Notes: a model not told the origin generated them from the letters alone. 41,546 nucleotides of DNA from an uncultured Mycoplasma sp. (GCA_947039505.1 CAMQYZ010000005.1:1-41546), one strand, 5' to 3'. Positions 20,859-31,589 are shown, counted from the first letter of the stretch. Numbers and translations are program-made.

Positions 20859-21578
20859 TTATATTTTATTAATGCTATTTTTTTGATATTTATTTATTTT
20901 TTCCTTTTTGACTTTCTCAATTGTAAAAACTAATGTGAATTCTCCTTTTATGTTTTGAGGTAAGTTATTTATCAATTCTTGAGCAGTTCCTTCGAAATGT
21001 TCTTCAAATTTTTTGGTCAATTCTTTGCAAAGAACCACTTTTTCTTTCCCATTAAATTGTTCATGAAGAGTTTCTAATGTAAATAATAACTTATGAGGAG
21101 CAATGAAGAAGATATATGTGCCACTAATAATGTTTTTAATTTGATTGGCCATTTGGCTTTTGGTATTTTTTGGAAATCCTAAAAAAGTAAAATTAGGGCC
21201 TAAACCAGAAATAACAATTGAGGTAGTAACTGCAGAAACTCCGGGAATAATTTCAAAGTTAAAACCTTCTTTTTTAACTTCTTTTAATAAATTGAACCCA
21301 GGATCTGCAATCATTGGCATTCCTGCATCGCTGACCAAGGCAACGTTATTATTTTTTTCTAGTAATTCTAAAATTCCTTTAGTTGAAGGTATTTCGTTAT
21401 GATTGTGATATGAAATTATTTTTTTGCCTTGAATATTTAGTGAAGACAAAAGAATCTTTGTGACTCTTGTATCTTCACAAGCAATATAATCAACTTCTTT
21501 TAGTGTTTGAATAGCTCTTAAAGTTATATCTTGCAAATTACCTATAGGTGTTCCTACAATATATAGTTTACCCTTCAT
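20859..21578 (-). CDS. rsmI: 16S rRNA (cytidine(1402)-2'-O)-methyltransferase RsmI
   Basis: S-adenosylmethionine-dependent methyltransferase of the tetrapyrrole-methylase fold, 239 residues, modifying C1402 in the decoding site of 16S rRNA. Motifs: YIVGTPIGNLQDITLRA, IACEDTRVT, ISYHNHNE, LVSDAGMPMIADPG and IIPGVSAVT, all conserved. The C-terminal domain is shorter than in E. coli. Its ATG lies inside the end of holB (11-nt overlap). No TGA codon is needed. Ribosomal RNA modification inside a replication operon is common in Firmicutes and Mollicutes. Confidence 0.96.
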   Translation of the reverse strand: MKGKLYIVGTPIGNLQDITLRAIQTLKEVDYIACEDTRVTKILLSSLNIQGKKIISYHNHNEIPSTKGILELLEKNNNVALVSDAGMPMIADPGFNLLKEVKKEGFNFEIIPGVSAVTTSIVISGLGPNFTFLGFPKNTKSQMANQIKNIISGTYIFFIAPHKLLFTLETLHEQFNGKEKVVLCKELTKKFEEHFEGTAQELINNLPQNIKGEFTLVFTIEKVKKEKINKYQKNSINKI

Positions 21579-22497
21579 AAATACTTACTAACTTAATTAA
21601 GAAATTTTCTTTTTGTAAATTAAAATTTCCTTTATTCATAAAAGATATTTTTAATAGTGAAATATAATTTTGAATTTCGCTATATTCAATTTTATTCTTT
21701 TTGTATTTATTAATTAAGGAAGTGTGATTTGGGAATAATGGATATTCGTCTTCTATCATTGTTTGTACTTGAAAATAAAAATATTCTAAAATACTTATAG
21801 CATATAAGATGTTTTCTTTTGTTATTGATAAACTTAATGCTATTTTCATTTTCTCTGAATTATCAATACCTTTTTTTAATGCATCTAAAATATCAGAATA
21901 AGTTTTTTCAAATTTTTTATAATCCATTTCTTTTACTTTATCTGCATTTGGAAATATATTGGCAAATAATCTGATATATTGAGGATCTATTTTATTGGCT
22001 AATAAATCATTAATAATTTCAATTGTAGTTTGTCTTTTGACCATTATATTTTGTGCTCTAGATTTTATTGTTGGTAATAAAGCATCAATTTTATTTGTGG
22101 TCATTATAATATGTGTGTTTTTAGATGGTTCTTCAATGTATTTTAATAAAGAATTCAAAGAATATTTATTTCCTAAATCAATATCTTTAATTAATAAAAT
22201 TTTCTTTTTATTTATTACCAAAGATGTATTTGACATAATTTTAATCATTGAAATAATACTTTCTTTAGTAATCAAATTATTTTCTGGATTAATAAAAAGT
22301 AAATCAGGATAATTTAATTCTTCAATTGTTTTGGCATTCATACATTTATCATTATCACAAACAATTATTTTGATAGCTTCTATTGCAACTGATAAAACAT
22401 CTACTCCTTGTTCTGCAAAAAATAAATAAGCATGAGAAAAAGAGTCGTTTAATTTTGAATTAGATATTGCTTTTAAAGATTGTATTTTAGTATTCAT
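21568..22497 (-). CDS. holB: DNA polymerase III delta prime subunit
   Basis: Clamp-loader subunit of 309 residues that works with DnaX to load the sliding clamp. The N-terminal ATPase-like domain begins FSHAYLFFAEQGVDVLS, where the P-loop is degenerate as usual for delta prime. It also has KILLIKDIDLGNKYSLNSLL, LKYIEEPSKNTHIIM and PTIKSRAQNI, the SRC-like sensor motif written as SRA. The zinc cysteines are reduced to a CDNDKC pair. A TATAAT (22505-22510) 7 nt before the ATG with no ribosome binding site suggests an extra leaderless start within the operon. Confidence 0.9.
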   Translation of the reverse strand: MNTKIQSLKAISNSKLNDSFSHAYLFFAEQGVDVLSVAIEAIKIIVCDNDKCMNAKTIEELNYPDLLFINPENNLITKESIISMIKIMSNTSLVINKKKILLIKDIDLGNKYSLNSLLKYIEEPSKNTHIIMTTNKIDALLPTIKSRAQNIMVKRQTTIEIINDLLANKIDPQYIRLFANIFPNADKVKEMDYKKFEKTYSDILDALKKGIDNSEKMKIALSLSITKENILYAISILEYFYFQVQTMIEDEYPLFPNHTSLINKYKKNKIEYSEIQNYISLLKISFMNKGNFNLQKENFLIKLVSIYEG

Positions 22498-22504
22498 AAT
22501 TTAA

Positions 22505-22510
22505 ATTATA
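22505..22510 (-). promoter_or_regulatory. Possible internal promoter before holB
   Basis: The minus strand reads TATAAT in the 27-bp gap between tmk and holB, ending 7 nt before the holB ATG. Confidence 0.4.
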
Positions 22511-22524
22511 AAGTATTTATTTTT

Positions 22525-23163
22525 TTAAATTAAAGTTATTTTTTGTAATATTTTTTCAAATTCTATTATTACATTTCTGGTAATTTGTTCAATAGACAAC
22601 GATCCATCAATAATTATGAATCTTTCTTTATTAAGTTTAATTATTTCATCATAACCATTTGCTACTTTTTTATAAAAATCAATTCCGTTATTTTCTAATC
22701 TATCTATGTTTTTTGTTTGTTTAAAAACTCTTTCAAAAGAAATCTCGGGATTTATTTTTATAAAAAATGTTATATCAGGTTTCATGTTGTTTGTCACTAT
22801 ATCATTTAATTTTTGTATTGTTTCATAACCCAATTCTCTACCAAATCCTTGATATGCTATAGAAGAATCAATGAATCTATCACATATAACTATTTTTCCT
22901 GATTGTAATGCAGGTTCTATTTTTTGAGTTAAATGCATTTTTCTAGAAACTAAATAAAGAAGAGATTCTGACATTGAGTCAATATTGTGTTCAGGAGATA
23001 GAACAAAAGTTCTGATAATTTCAGCTTCTTTAATTCCTGTGCCGCCTGGTTCTCTGGTTACTACAAAGTGTTCTTGGATATTTTTATTTTTTAAGTAGGA
23101 AACAATTGCTTGAATTGCAGTAGTTTTCCCTGCCATGTCTAATCCTTCAAATGTTATGAACAT
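22525..23163 (-). CDS. tmk: Thymidylate kinase
   Basis: dTMP to dTDP kinase, 212 residues. P-loop FEGLDMAGKTTA, TREPGGTGIKEAE with the conserved DR/REPGGT motif, YLVSRKMHL, and ICDRFIDSSIAYQG are all present. The ATG shares one base with the recR stop codon (TAATG), which implies translational coupling. It supplies dTTP to the polymerases encoded nearby. Confidence 0.97.
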   Translation of the reverse strand: MFITFEGLDMAGKTTAIQAIVSYLKNKNIQEHFVVTREPGGTGIKEAEIIRTFVLSPEHNIDSMSESLLYLVSRKMHLTQKIEPALQSGKIVICDRFIDSSIAYQGFGRELGYETIQKLNDIVTNNMKPDITFFIKINPEISFERVFKQTKNIDRLENNGIDFYKKVANGYDEIIKLNKERFIIIDGSLSIEQITRNVIIEFEKILQKITLI

Positions 23164-23744
23164 TATTTACTCTCTTTTCTGTTTCTGAATGCATGATTAA
23201 ATGTTAATTGGTCAATGTACTCAATGTTAGAACCTACAGGAACTCCGTTTGCTAAGTGAGATACTTTGGTTATAGGAGAAAGTTGTTCATCTAAAAAATT
23301 AGATGTTAGAGTTCCTTCTATTGTTGCACTAATGGCAATAATTACTTCATCAAAATGTGAAGTATATTTAATTAATTCAGAAATATCAAAGCTTTGTATT
23401 CTTTCAAATTTGTTGTTGAAAATAATAGGAAATACAAAATACTTTCCATTAAAAATTTTTCAATCTTCATATCTAGAAATATCTTCTATAGATTCAACAA
23501 TCATTAATTTTTTCTCTCTACTGGTAGATGAACAAATTAAACAAATATCACTATTGGTATAATTTTTACAAATTTTACAATTATTAACATTATTTTTTAG
23601 TTCATTTAGTAGAAATAAAAATTCTTCAAATTCATTTTTATCAAATTTTAAAACTTGATGAGCCATTTTTTTACTTTGTTTATTTCCTATGCCAATAAAT
23701 TTTTGGAAGAATATGGAAAGATTAGATATCTCTCTAGAATCCAT
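23163..23744 (-). CDS. recR: Recombination mediator RecR
   Basis: Toroidal DNA repair protein of 193 residues that acts with RecO to load RecA on gaps. Visible parts: N-terminal helix-hairpin-helix GIGNKQSKKMAHQVL, the four-cysteine zinc motif CKIC...CLIC, a Toprim domain with IVESIEDISRYED, and EVIIAISATIEGTLTS. The C-terminal GVPVGSNIEYIDQLTFNHAF matches the usual ending. It extends past a TGA (Trp) to TAA. It directly follows ybaB (TAA next to ATG). Confidence 0.95.
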
Positions 23745-24035
23745 TTAAAATGACATTCCCTTTTGATTTTTAGGAGAAATTTTCTCATATTCATCATTTA
23801 TCAATTCATTAATTTCATTAATGGCAATAATAATAATATCTTGTAACATTTCTTTGTCCTCAGGATCTATTAATACATCATTAATATCTATGCTTAGTAC
23901 TTCTCTATTTCCGTTAGATTTAATTGTTATTCCTTGTTTCTCAACAACAAAAATATTAGCTTTTAATTCACTTTCTTGTTTGTCCATAACTGCTTGCATT
24001 TTTTTTGCTTGCTCCATCATTTTTTTTATATCCAT
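23745..24035 (-). CDS. YbaB/EbfC family nucleoid-associated protein
   Basis: A 96-residue DNA-binding dimer of the family always found between dnaX and recR. The N-terminal Met/Lys-rich helix (KKMMEQAKKMQAVMDKQ) and the core GITIKSNGNREVLSIDIND fit the family. It starts at ATG with AAGGAG overlapping the dnaX stop region, 9 nt downstream of dnaX. The basic to acidic balance is more acidic than in some homologues. Confidence 0.93.
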   Translation of the reverse strand: MDIKKMMEQAKKMQAVMDKQESELKANIFVVEKQGITIKSNGNREVLSIDINDVLIDPEDKEMLQDIIIIAINEINELINDEYEKISPKNQKGMSF

Positions 24036-24044
24036 AAATACTCC

Positions 24045-26189
24045 TTATTTTCTTGTTTTAAATATTCTGCCAAAAATATCCATTCCCTTTTTTTCAGCTT
24101 CAACAACATCTGCTATTGGTCTAGAAATTCTCTCTCTCTTTTTTAATATAGGTAAAGGGACTGGGTCCGGAAGTTTGTCTTTACTTTTTAATTCTTTAAA
24201 TAATTCAGCGGAATCTAAAAAATTATTTTTGGTTATTGCATAAAAATGCTTAGGAACTCCGAAAACTTCAACAATAAAATCTTGAAAAATTTCATTGACG
24301 CTATTCAAATTTAAATATTCAATAGATGCATTATCTGAAGAAGACATTAATATGAATTCCTTTGAAGAAGTAATTATTTTGCAATTTTCCAAATAACTTA
24401 TAATTGTTGAAAATTTTTCATTAGTTAATAATAAACCTTCATCTAACATAGATTTTGTTTTAGGAACTTCTAATTTATCTCCTAATAAAAATAAATTAAT
24501 AATATCTGGCTGAGTTAAGACGATTGGTTTGTCCATGTCTATTTTTTGATCTTGAGAATTATCAAATGCAAAATTATTTTCTTCAGATATTATTTGTTCT
24601 GGTTCTGAGTTAAATAATTTTGTTGCTTCATCGTTAGTGTCTTTGGTTTCTTTTATTTCAACAACTTCTTTAGTTGAAAATTCATTAGTATCATAAATAA
24701 TTCCCTCTACATCAGTTTGTCCTAAAATAGAACCTTCTACAACATCTCCATCAATATTTGATTCATTAGACAAAGTTAATAAGTTAGTTACTTCTTCCAA
24801 GATACTTTCTTTAATGAATGTTTCGTTTTTTAATTCAATAGAATCACTGATATTTTCCGTTTTCTCAAATGAGTTATTATTTAAGTTAAGTTCATTGTCA
24901 TTATTTTTTAATGTCAAATTTAATTCTTTGTTTGTTTCGATTTTTGGTTTTACTTCTTGCTTTATTACAAAGTTTTCTGTTTCTTCTTCTTGCTGAATTA
25001 CGAAATTATCAGTGATTTCATTAATATCTCTATCTTCTATTTCTTCGACAGGAGTTTCTATTGCTTTCACTATTTGTTTTTTATCAACTGGTTTAATAGT
25101 GTTGAAGGAAATATTATTCAATTCATTATTTAAAGAACAAATTTTAATTATTGCAATTTGAAATAATTGCTTTGGAATATCACTGTATTTAATATCTTTC
25201 ATAAGAACAATTAAAATATCCATAATTTCATAAACCATATTTTCATTAACTCTAATTTTGTTTAATGTTTCAACATCAAATTCTTCAATTATTGTTTCAT
25301 CTTTGGTTTTTGAATAGAGTAAATGATTTTTCAATAATCTTATTAATGAATTAATTAATCTTTGAATATCAATACCTTGGTTTATTAATTCATCTAATAA
25401 CTTTAATGCCAATCCTACAAAATTATCTGCACAATGGTTCAATAATAAAACTTGATTGTCTTTAGAAGTTAAACCAAAAATTTCATTTAAATCATTTAAA
25501 GTAATGTGAGAGTTGGAATAAGCATTAACTTGATCGGCAATTGAAAGAGCATCTCTTAAAGAACCATTTGATAAACTAGAAATCATTTCAATTACTCCCG
25601 GTTCAGCTTCAATTTTTTCTTTCTTAAAAATAAGGTTTATTTGTTTTTCAATAACTTCATTACTAATTCTTTTAAAATTATATCTTTGAACTCTACTTAA
25701 GATAGTTAAAGGTAACTTATCTGGATCAGTAGTTGCTAAAATAAAAATAATGTGTTTTGGAGGTTCTTCTAATGTTTTCAAAAGAGCGTTAAAAGCACCT
25801 TTCGTTAACATATGAACTTCATCAATTATATAGATTTTGTATTTAAATTTTGTTGGTGAAAATTTTACTTTTTCCCTTAATTCTCTTATTTCACTTATTC
25901 CATTATTTGAAGCAGCATCAATTTCAATAATATCAATAGAATTATTAATAGTCATAATACAAGAATTACAAGCTATTTCAACGTTAATATTGTGCCCACA
26001 ATTAACTACATTAGCAAAAATTCTAGCAACAGATGTTTTACCGGTTCCTCTTGGGCCAGAAAAAAGATATGCATGAGAAACTTTTTTCAACTTAATTAAA
26101 TTTGTTAAAGTTTTAACGATGTGTGATTGACCTTCTACTTCACTAAAATTGGCAGGTCTGTATGTTCTGTATAATGCTTTATAATTCAT
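24045..26189 (-). CDS. dnaX: DNA polymerase III tau/gamma subunit
   Basis: Clamp-loader ATPase of 714 residues and first gene of the operon. P-loop GPRGTGKTS at 45-53, Walker B KIYIIDEVHMLTKGAFNALL, and LPLTILSRVQRYNF with the SRC-type sensor (here SRV). The zinc module has C64, C74 and C77, but the fourth Cys is Thr80 and the first spacing is one residue longer than usual. After the collar (about 220-365) comes a long acidic Glu/Asn/Thr-rich linker (about 380-560), then a C-terminal domain that should bind the polymerase. The start is ATG just downstream of an extended -10 box. No TGA codons are needed. Confidence 0.97.
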   Translation of the reverse strand: MNYKALYRTYRPANFSEVEGQSHIVKTLTNLIKLKKVSHAYLFSGPRGTGKTSVARIFANVVNCGHNINVEIACNSCIMTINNSIDIIEIDAASNNGISEIRELREKVKFSPTKFKYKIYIIDEVHMLTKGAFNALLKTLEEPPKHIIFILATTDPDKLPLTILSRVQRYNFKRISNEVIEKQINLIFKKEKIEAEPGVIEMISSLSNGSLRDALSIADQVNAYSNSHITLNDLNEIFGLTSKDNQVLLLNHCADNFVGLALKLLDELINQGIDIQRLINSLIRLLKNHLLYSKTKDETIIEEFDVETLNKIRVNENMVYEIMDILIVLMKDIKYSDIPKQLFQIAIIKICSLNNELNNISFNTIKPVDKKQIVKAIETPVEEIEDRDINEITDNFVIQQEEETENFVIKQEVKPKIETNKELNLTLKNNDNELNLNNNSFEKTENISDSIELKNETFIKESILEEVTNLLTLSNESNIDGDVVEGSILGQTDVEGIIYDTNEFSTKEVVEIKETKDTNDEATKLFNSEPEQIISEENNFAFDNSQDQKIDMDKPIVLTQPDIINLFLLGDKLEVPKTKSMLDEGLLLTNEKFSTIISYLENCKIITSSKEFILMSSSDNASIEYLNLNSVNEIFQDFIVEVFGVPKHFYAITKNNFLDSAELFKELKSKDKLPDPVPLPILKKRERISRPIADVVEAEKKGMDIFGRIFKTRK

Positions 26190-26195
26190 AAAACA

Positions 26196-26204
26196 ATTTT
26201 ATCA
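26196..26204 (-). promoter_or_regulatory. Extended -10 box of dnaX; predicted leaderless start
   Basis: The minus strand reads TGATAAAAT, ending 6 nt before the dnaX ATG (26187-26189). No ribosome binding site lies between. Confidence 0.5.
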
Positions 26205-26319
26205 TTTTGTTATATAAAAATTTTTAAATTTATTTATTATTAAGATTATTTTTTTCTATATTTACATTTTTTGTGCTAAATATGCATTTTCTTTTCAAAT
26301 TACAAAATAATTTTTGCTT

Positions 26320-26325
26320 TATAAT
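26320..26325 (+). promoter_or_regulatory. -10 box of asnS
   Basis: TATAAT 39 nt before the asnS ATG. The leader carries AAGGAAAGAG (about 26348-26357) as ribosome binding site. The rest of 26205-26319 is AT-rich with no structure I can support, and is too short for a T-box riboswitch. Confidence 0.5.
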
Positions 26326-26364
26326 TTAAGTAAGATTATAAACTTTAAGGAAAGAGATACAATT

Positions 26365-27702
26365 ATGACCATAAAAAAACTTTTTACAAATTCTGTAGAA
26401 ATTAAAGAAATATTAATTAAAGGTTGAATTACTGCCAATAGAGGTAATACAAAAATAAGATTTTTGAATATTAATGATGGATCAATAATTACATCTTTGC
26501 AAGTTGTTATTAAATCTGATGTTTCAGGTTTTGAAGAAGTTGATAAATGAAAAATTGGTTCCGCAATTTCAATCATTGGTGATTTTATTAAAACTAATGG
26601 AGGAGAACAAAGTTTTGAGTGTCAAGCCAAAACAATAGAAATGTTATCTTTAACTGATGAAGATTTTCCAATACAAAAACAAGAGATCAATTTAGAAACT
26701 TTAAGAGACATTCCACACATTAGACATAGAACTAATTTATTTCGATCAATTATGTTAATTAGATCAACACTATCAAAAGAAATTCACAATTTTTTTGATG
26801 AACAGGATTTTCTTTATATGCATTCTCCGATAATTACTTCAAATGATGGAGAAGGTGCTGGGGAAGCATTTATTGTTGATGATGAAAACAAAGATAATTT
26901 TTTCTCTCGAAAAGCCACTTTATCAGTAACTGGTCAATTACATGCAGAATCTTATGCCGTAGGATTCCAAAAAGTTTATACATTTGGACCAACATTTAGA
27001 GCAGAAAATTCAAATACTAAAAAACACGTGGCAGAATTTTGAATGCTAGAACCCGAAGTTGCTTTTTTTAAATTAAAAGATATTATAAAACTTTCAGATG
27101 ATATGTTGAAAACAGTAATTAGAAAAACAATTACAAAGCACCCTAAAGAATTTGAGTTTTTGGATGATAGAAGTCACAATAAACTATTGAATAGTTTAAA
27201 TTCTTTTTTATCTACTCCACTCAAAACTTTAGATTATAAAGATGCTATTGAAATTTTACAAAATGCAAAAGTTATTTTTGAAAACTCTAATATTGAATTT
27301 GGTATGGATTTAAGCACTGAACATGAAAAATATTTAGCAGAAATACATTGTCAAGGTCCTATAGCAATTATTAATTATCCAAAAGAGTTTAAAGCATTTT
27401 ATATGCATTTAAATGATGACAATCAAACCGTTTCAGCTTTTGATTTACTTGTTCCAGGAATCGGAGAATTAATTGGAGGTTCTCAAAGAGAAATTAGAGT
27501 AGATATACTAAAGTCAAGAATGAAATCTTTTAATATTGATGAAAAAGACTTATCGTGATATCTTGATCTTAGAAGATTTGGTGATTCTGGATCATCGGGT
27601 TTTGGATTGGGTTTTGAAAGATTAGTAATGTATGTTACTGGTACTGAAAATATTAGAGATGTAATACCATATCCAAGAACTCCAGGAAATTTAAAAATGT
27701 AG
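26365..27702 (+). CDS. asnS: Asparaginyl-tRNA synthetase
   Basis: Class IIb synthetase, 445 residues. The N-terminal OB-fold anticodon domain ([17 protein letters not shown]) is followed by the catalytic domain. Motif 2 includes [13 protein letters not shown] and HVAEFWMLEPE (W by TGA); motif 3 is [12 protein letters not shown]. The [15 protein letters not shown] segment is the AsnRS form rather than AspRS (family: NDCEGAGEmF). It starts with ATG behind a strong ribosome binding site and ends in TAG, the only TAG stop I assigned. Several Trp are TGA. Confidence 0.96.
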
Positions 27703-27706
27703 TTTG

Positions 27707-27715
27707 TGATATAAT
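27707..27715 (+). promoter_or_regulatory. Extended -10 box of the GT2-like/RDD/pcrA operon
   Basis: TGATATAAT, identical to the apt box, lies just after the asnS stop. The leader is about 30 nt with TAAGGAAG before the GTG start, so this is a leadered message. Confidence 0.55.
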
Positions 27716-27753
27716 TTAATAATAATTCAAATAAAAATAATAAGGAAGTAAAA

Positions 27754-28746
27754 GTGATATCTTTAATTGCACCAGCATACACAAATAAAATCCATAAAAA
27801 TTTTTGAAATAGTATTTTAGAACAAAAACATGTTCGTTTTGAATTAATAATTTTAACTAATTCAATTTCTGAATATCTAACAAACATTATTAAAGAAATA
27901 GAAAGAAAACCAAACATTGTCTTGCAAGTTATTTTTACTACTAGAAAAATAGGATTTAATGAAGTTATTACAAATGGTTCTAAGATATCTAACGGAACAC
28001 ACGCTATTGTTTTAAATGCTAATGAATCACTTTCAAAAAACTTTGTTAATGACATAGATCAAATTATTAAAAAACACATTAATGTAGATATTATTGAATT
28101 TAAAGTTTCGTTTAGAGGATTTGAAAATTTTATTCCGGAAAAAAGATGTAATTTAAAGCAAAATCATTCTTTTAAAACAAGTGATTTTCCAAAAGTTATT
28201 GCATTTGCTTTTCCGTTTATGTCTAACAAAATATTTAAAATTTCTTTAGCTAATGAAGTAAGTAAAAAAAGTTCTTATATTGAAACTAGTTCGCATCTAT
28301 CATTAGAATTTTTATATATGTTATTTTTACATTCTGAAACATATGTTTATATTGATAAAGCACTATGCAATACTTTAATTGAAAAAGGTGATGTACCTAG
28401 TTATTCTAACTTTTATAAGGAGTGAAAAAGCATACGAAACAAATATATGTTGGAGAATAAATTTATTCAAGAAATTGAATATGCCCAAATATTTAATCTT
28501 GAGATGATAGTTCCTTTATTGTATACTAACAAAAGATTGGTGGATATAATAATACGCTCTAGAGGAGTTGATAAAAATGTATCAGCCAAAATATTTGAAA
28601 AAAACAAAAAATTAAGATCCCAAGAATTTGTTTCCTTCAACTATACTAACAAGTATATGTTGTTGAATTCATCGGAAACAGAATATTTAAATAAATCACA
28701 TCCACCCAATAAATGACATAGTATTATTAAAATTTTGAGAAAATAA
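27754..28746 (+). CDS. Glycosyltransferase family 2-like protein lacking the DxD motif
   Basis: About 330 residues. The first 110 fit a GT-A fold of family 2: ISLIAPAYTNKIHKNFWNS, ILEQKHVRFELIILTNS, then RKIGFNEVITNGSKISNGTH and AIVLNANESLSKNFV. In active enzymes these read xDDGSxD, N-x-G...A-x-G and (D/L)xDxDD. Here the acidic residues are missing: TNSISE replaces DDGSTD, and Asn88-Ala-Asn90 replaces the DxD. This suggests it cannot bind nucleotide sugar with metal. The C-terminal 200 residues are unrecognised, with no membrane span visible. Start is GTG 27754 behind AAGGAAG. It is the first gene of an operon with RDD, pcrA and the GGDEF/EAL-like gene. Confidence 0.72.
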
Positions 28747-29409
28747 ATGAAAACAGTTAAAAAACCCGCCGGCTTTTGAATAAGAGTCTTATCCATATTG
28801 ATAGATTTAGTAGTATTTTGTGTAATTGCAATTTCTTCATCTTTAATTGCAATTGACACAAAAAACAATTCACTACTAATTATACCTTGAGGTTATTATG
28901 TTTGGATGGTGTTGGTTATATTTGAAATTTTAATTTTATTTATTGTAATACCAATATTGTCCAAAGGAAGAAGTATTGGAATGTGATGCTGTCAGATTAA
29001 TTTAATTTCTCTTCAAGAAGAATCAGTATGACTAATGGTTGTGAAAAAAAATCAATTATATGCATTCTTTTGAATTTTCAGTATATTAGTGTCAATGAGT
29101 TTTATAAGTCCAGAATTGTCTCAAAAAATGGTAAACATATCTAGACAACCAATTGATGGAACATTAAAACTTAAATCGTGAGAAACTGCCATGTTGGCAA
29201 TTCCTTCTACAACTTCAGGAATAATAATTTTTATAAATATTTTTACTATTTTATCAATTAATATGAATAAAAACATGCGTGGCATAAATGACAAATTAAC
29301 AAATACTCAAATGATATACTCTAGAAAAAATATAGAAATATTTGATGAAAAAAATAAAGTTATTTTAAAAGAAGAAATTAAAAAACAAAAACTAATTTGA
29401 AGGAATTAA
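28747..29409 (+). CDS. RDD family membrane protein
   Basis: About 220 residues. The first span contains the name-giving Arg and Asp in GFWIRVLSILIDLVVF. It is followed by a span near FEILILFIVIPIL, then KGRSIGMW, the usual K/R-G-x-S-x-G after span two, and two more spans. The C-terminal 50 residues are charged and cytosolic. The ATG directly follows the stop of the preceding gene, with only a weak ribosome binding site. Function of RDD proteins is poorly defined, with some linked to sodium or proton exchange. The end (Trp-Arg-Asn-TAA) lies just before pcrA. Confidence 0.85.
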
Positions 29410-29411
29410 TT

Positions 29412-31589
29412 ATGAATAAAGAAGAAATGAATATTTTTGAAGAAAGAATATTTGAAAATCTAAATAAAGAGCAAAAAGCAGCTATTTTAAAAAACAATGG
29501 ACCACTTCGAATTATTGCTGGTGCAGGTTCTGGAAAAACTGGTGTTTTAACTAGAAAGATTTCATACTTAATTAAAAGAATGGAAATTTCTCCAGAAAGA
29601 ATACTGGCTTTAACATTTACAAATAAAGCAGCAAATGAAATGAAATCAAGGGTTGTTTCACTTATTGGAAATGATGGTGAAACAACAAATATTTTAACAT
29701 TTCACTCATTATGTTATAAATTTTTGAGAACGGAAATTACTAATATTGATTTTCCTAAAAATTTTATAGTAATTGATTCTACAGATCAAATTTATATTTT
29801 AAAAAAAATATATAAAGAAATTAATTTAACTAGTTCTCTTCTTTCATATGCTTCAATAATTAAGTTTATTTCTAAATCAAAAATTTTATCTATTGATTAT
29901 GATGTTGTAGAAGAAACAGAAATTGAAAATGACACAAAATCATTGAAAATAGAAATTTATAAAAAGTACAAGGCAGAATTAGAAAGCAAAAAATATGTTG
30001 ATTTTGATGATTTGTTAATTTTAACAAATAAAATTTTAACAAACTTTCCTGAGGTTAGAAAAACATGATCATCTAAATTTGATTATATTCTTATTGATGA
30101 GTTTCAAGATACATCAGTGATTCAATATAGTATCATCAAATTATTAACTAACTTTAAAAATATTACTATAGTTGGAGACCCAGATCAAACCATATATTCA
30201 TGACGTGGTGCAGACATTAACTTAATAAATAATTTTGATAAAGATTTTAAAAACACGACCACTATTACTATGGATATTAATTACCGTTCTACTAAAAATA
30301 TATTGGATGCAGCAAATAAACTTATCCGTTCTAATGAAGATAGATTACCTAAGTCATTAAAAACAAATGGTCCTGTTGGAGATCCTATTGAGTTTCACTA
30401 CGCCTATTCTCAAGAGGCAGAAGCTAGATGAGTTGTCAATCAAATAAATGAATTAAAAAGAAACAAAGTACAACTAAAAGATATTGCTATTTTCTATAGA
30501 TCAAATTTCTATTCTAGATTAATTGAATCAAGTCTAGTTACGGATTCAATTAATCATAAAGTATTTGGGGGCCAAAAGTTTTTTGAAAGAGCTGAAATCA
30601 AGGATGTAATTTCTTTCCTTTGAACTCTTTCTAAAACTCCTTCACAAATTCACTTTCAAAGAATAATAAATATTCCTGCTAGAAAAATAGGACCAGCCAC
30701 TGAAGCAAAGTTAATTAAATTTGCTGAAGAAAAAAATATGTCAATATATGAATGTTTGATTGAACATTTTAGAATAATTCCCGTTCCTAAAGAAACAAAA
30801 TCAAAAATTGTTGATTTTTTAAATGAAATTAGAAGACATCAAAATTTTTTGGAAAGAGGAATTTCTATTAGTAAAACAATTGAATCTTTTTTGAATTCAA
30901 TTAACTATATGTTTTCTATTAAAGATGACAATACTGAAGCAGATTCAAAGCTAGAAAATATTAATGAATTATTTAAATCTATTGAAAATTGAGAAACTAA
31001 AAATCCTACCTTAAAATTAGAAGATTATTTAGAGGAAATATCTTTAATGAATATGTCTTCTGACGCAGAAGAAGATGCTATAAACTATGTAACACTAATG
31101 ACTATTCACGCTTCTAAAGGTTTAGAATTTAAAAATGTATTTATTTTAGGTCTTAATGAAGATATCTTTCCTTCAGCGAGAATATCACAATTAGAAAATC
31201 TTGATAAGCAAAAAATAAAGATGGAAGAAGAAAGAAGATTGGCTTATGTGGCAATTACTAGAGCTAAAGAAAAACTTTTTATATCAGGTGCTCGAGGAAC
31301 TAATTTTATTGCAGATGTAATTAATCAAAAATCTCCTTCTAGATTTATCTCTGATATGGGAATTGACCTTTCTCCTTATGTAAGTGATTTAACGACAATC
31401 AAAAACTTTGAAAATGATATTAAAATTAATAAAAACTACATTGTAGGAGATTTAATTTCACATATATCATTTGGGGAAGGCGTGGTTTTGGATTTAGAAG
31501 GTGATAAAATAACTATAAAATTTAATAAGGAAGATATTGGTATAAAGCAGTTTTTGAAAAACCATAAATCAATTGAAAGGATAAGTTAA
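29412..31589 (+). CDS. pcrA: ATP-dependent DNA helicase PcrA/UvrD
   Basis: Superfamily 1A 3'-5' helicase for repair and for clearing RecA or stalled polymerases, 725 residues. Motifs in order: Q-motif [17 protein letters not shown], Ia [94 protein letters not shown]. The C-terminal Tudor-like part ([19 protein letters not shown]) is also present, as in PcrA. ATG 29412 is preferred over an upstream TTG because GAAGGA ends 8 nt before it. It overlaps the next gene by one base. Confidence 0.97.

Noticed and set aside
23821-24243. Plus-strand 140-residue reading frame across ybaB and dnaX
   Set aside because: Opposite strand of two well-supported genes; composition is that of an antisense shadow.
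26205-26364. T-box or other riboswitch before asnS
   Set aside because: The predicted leader is only about 35 nt and shows no T-box sequence or stable stem.
29397-29411. Upstream TTG start for pcrA
   Set aside because: It overlaps the end of the RDD gene and the ribosome binding site itself; ATG 29412 has a good GAAGGA upstream.
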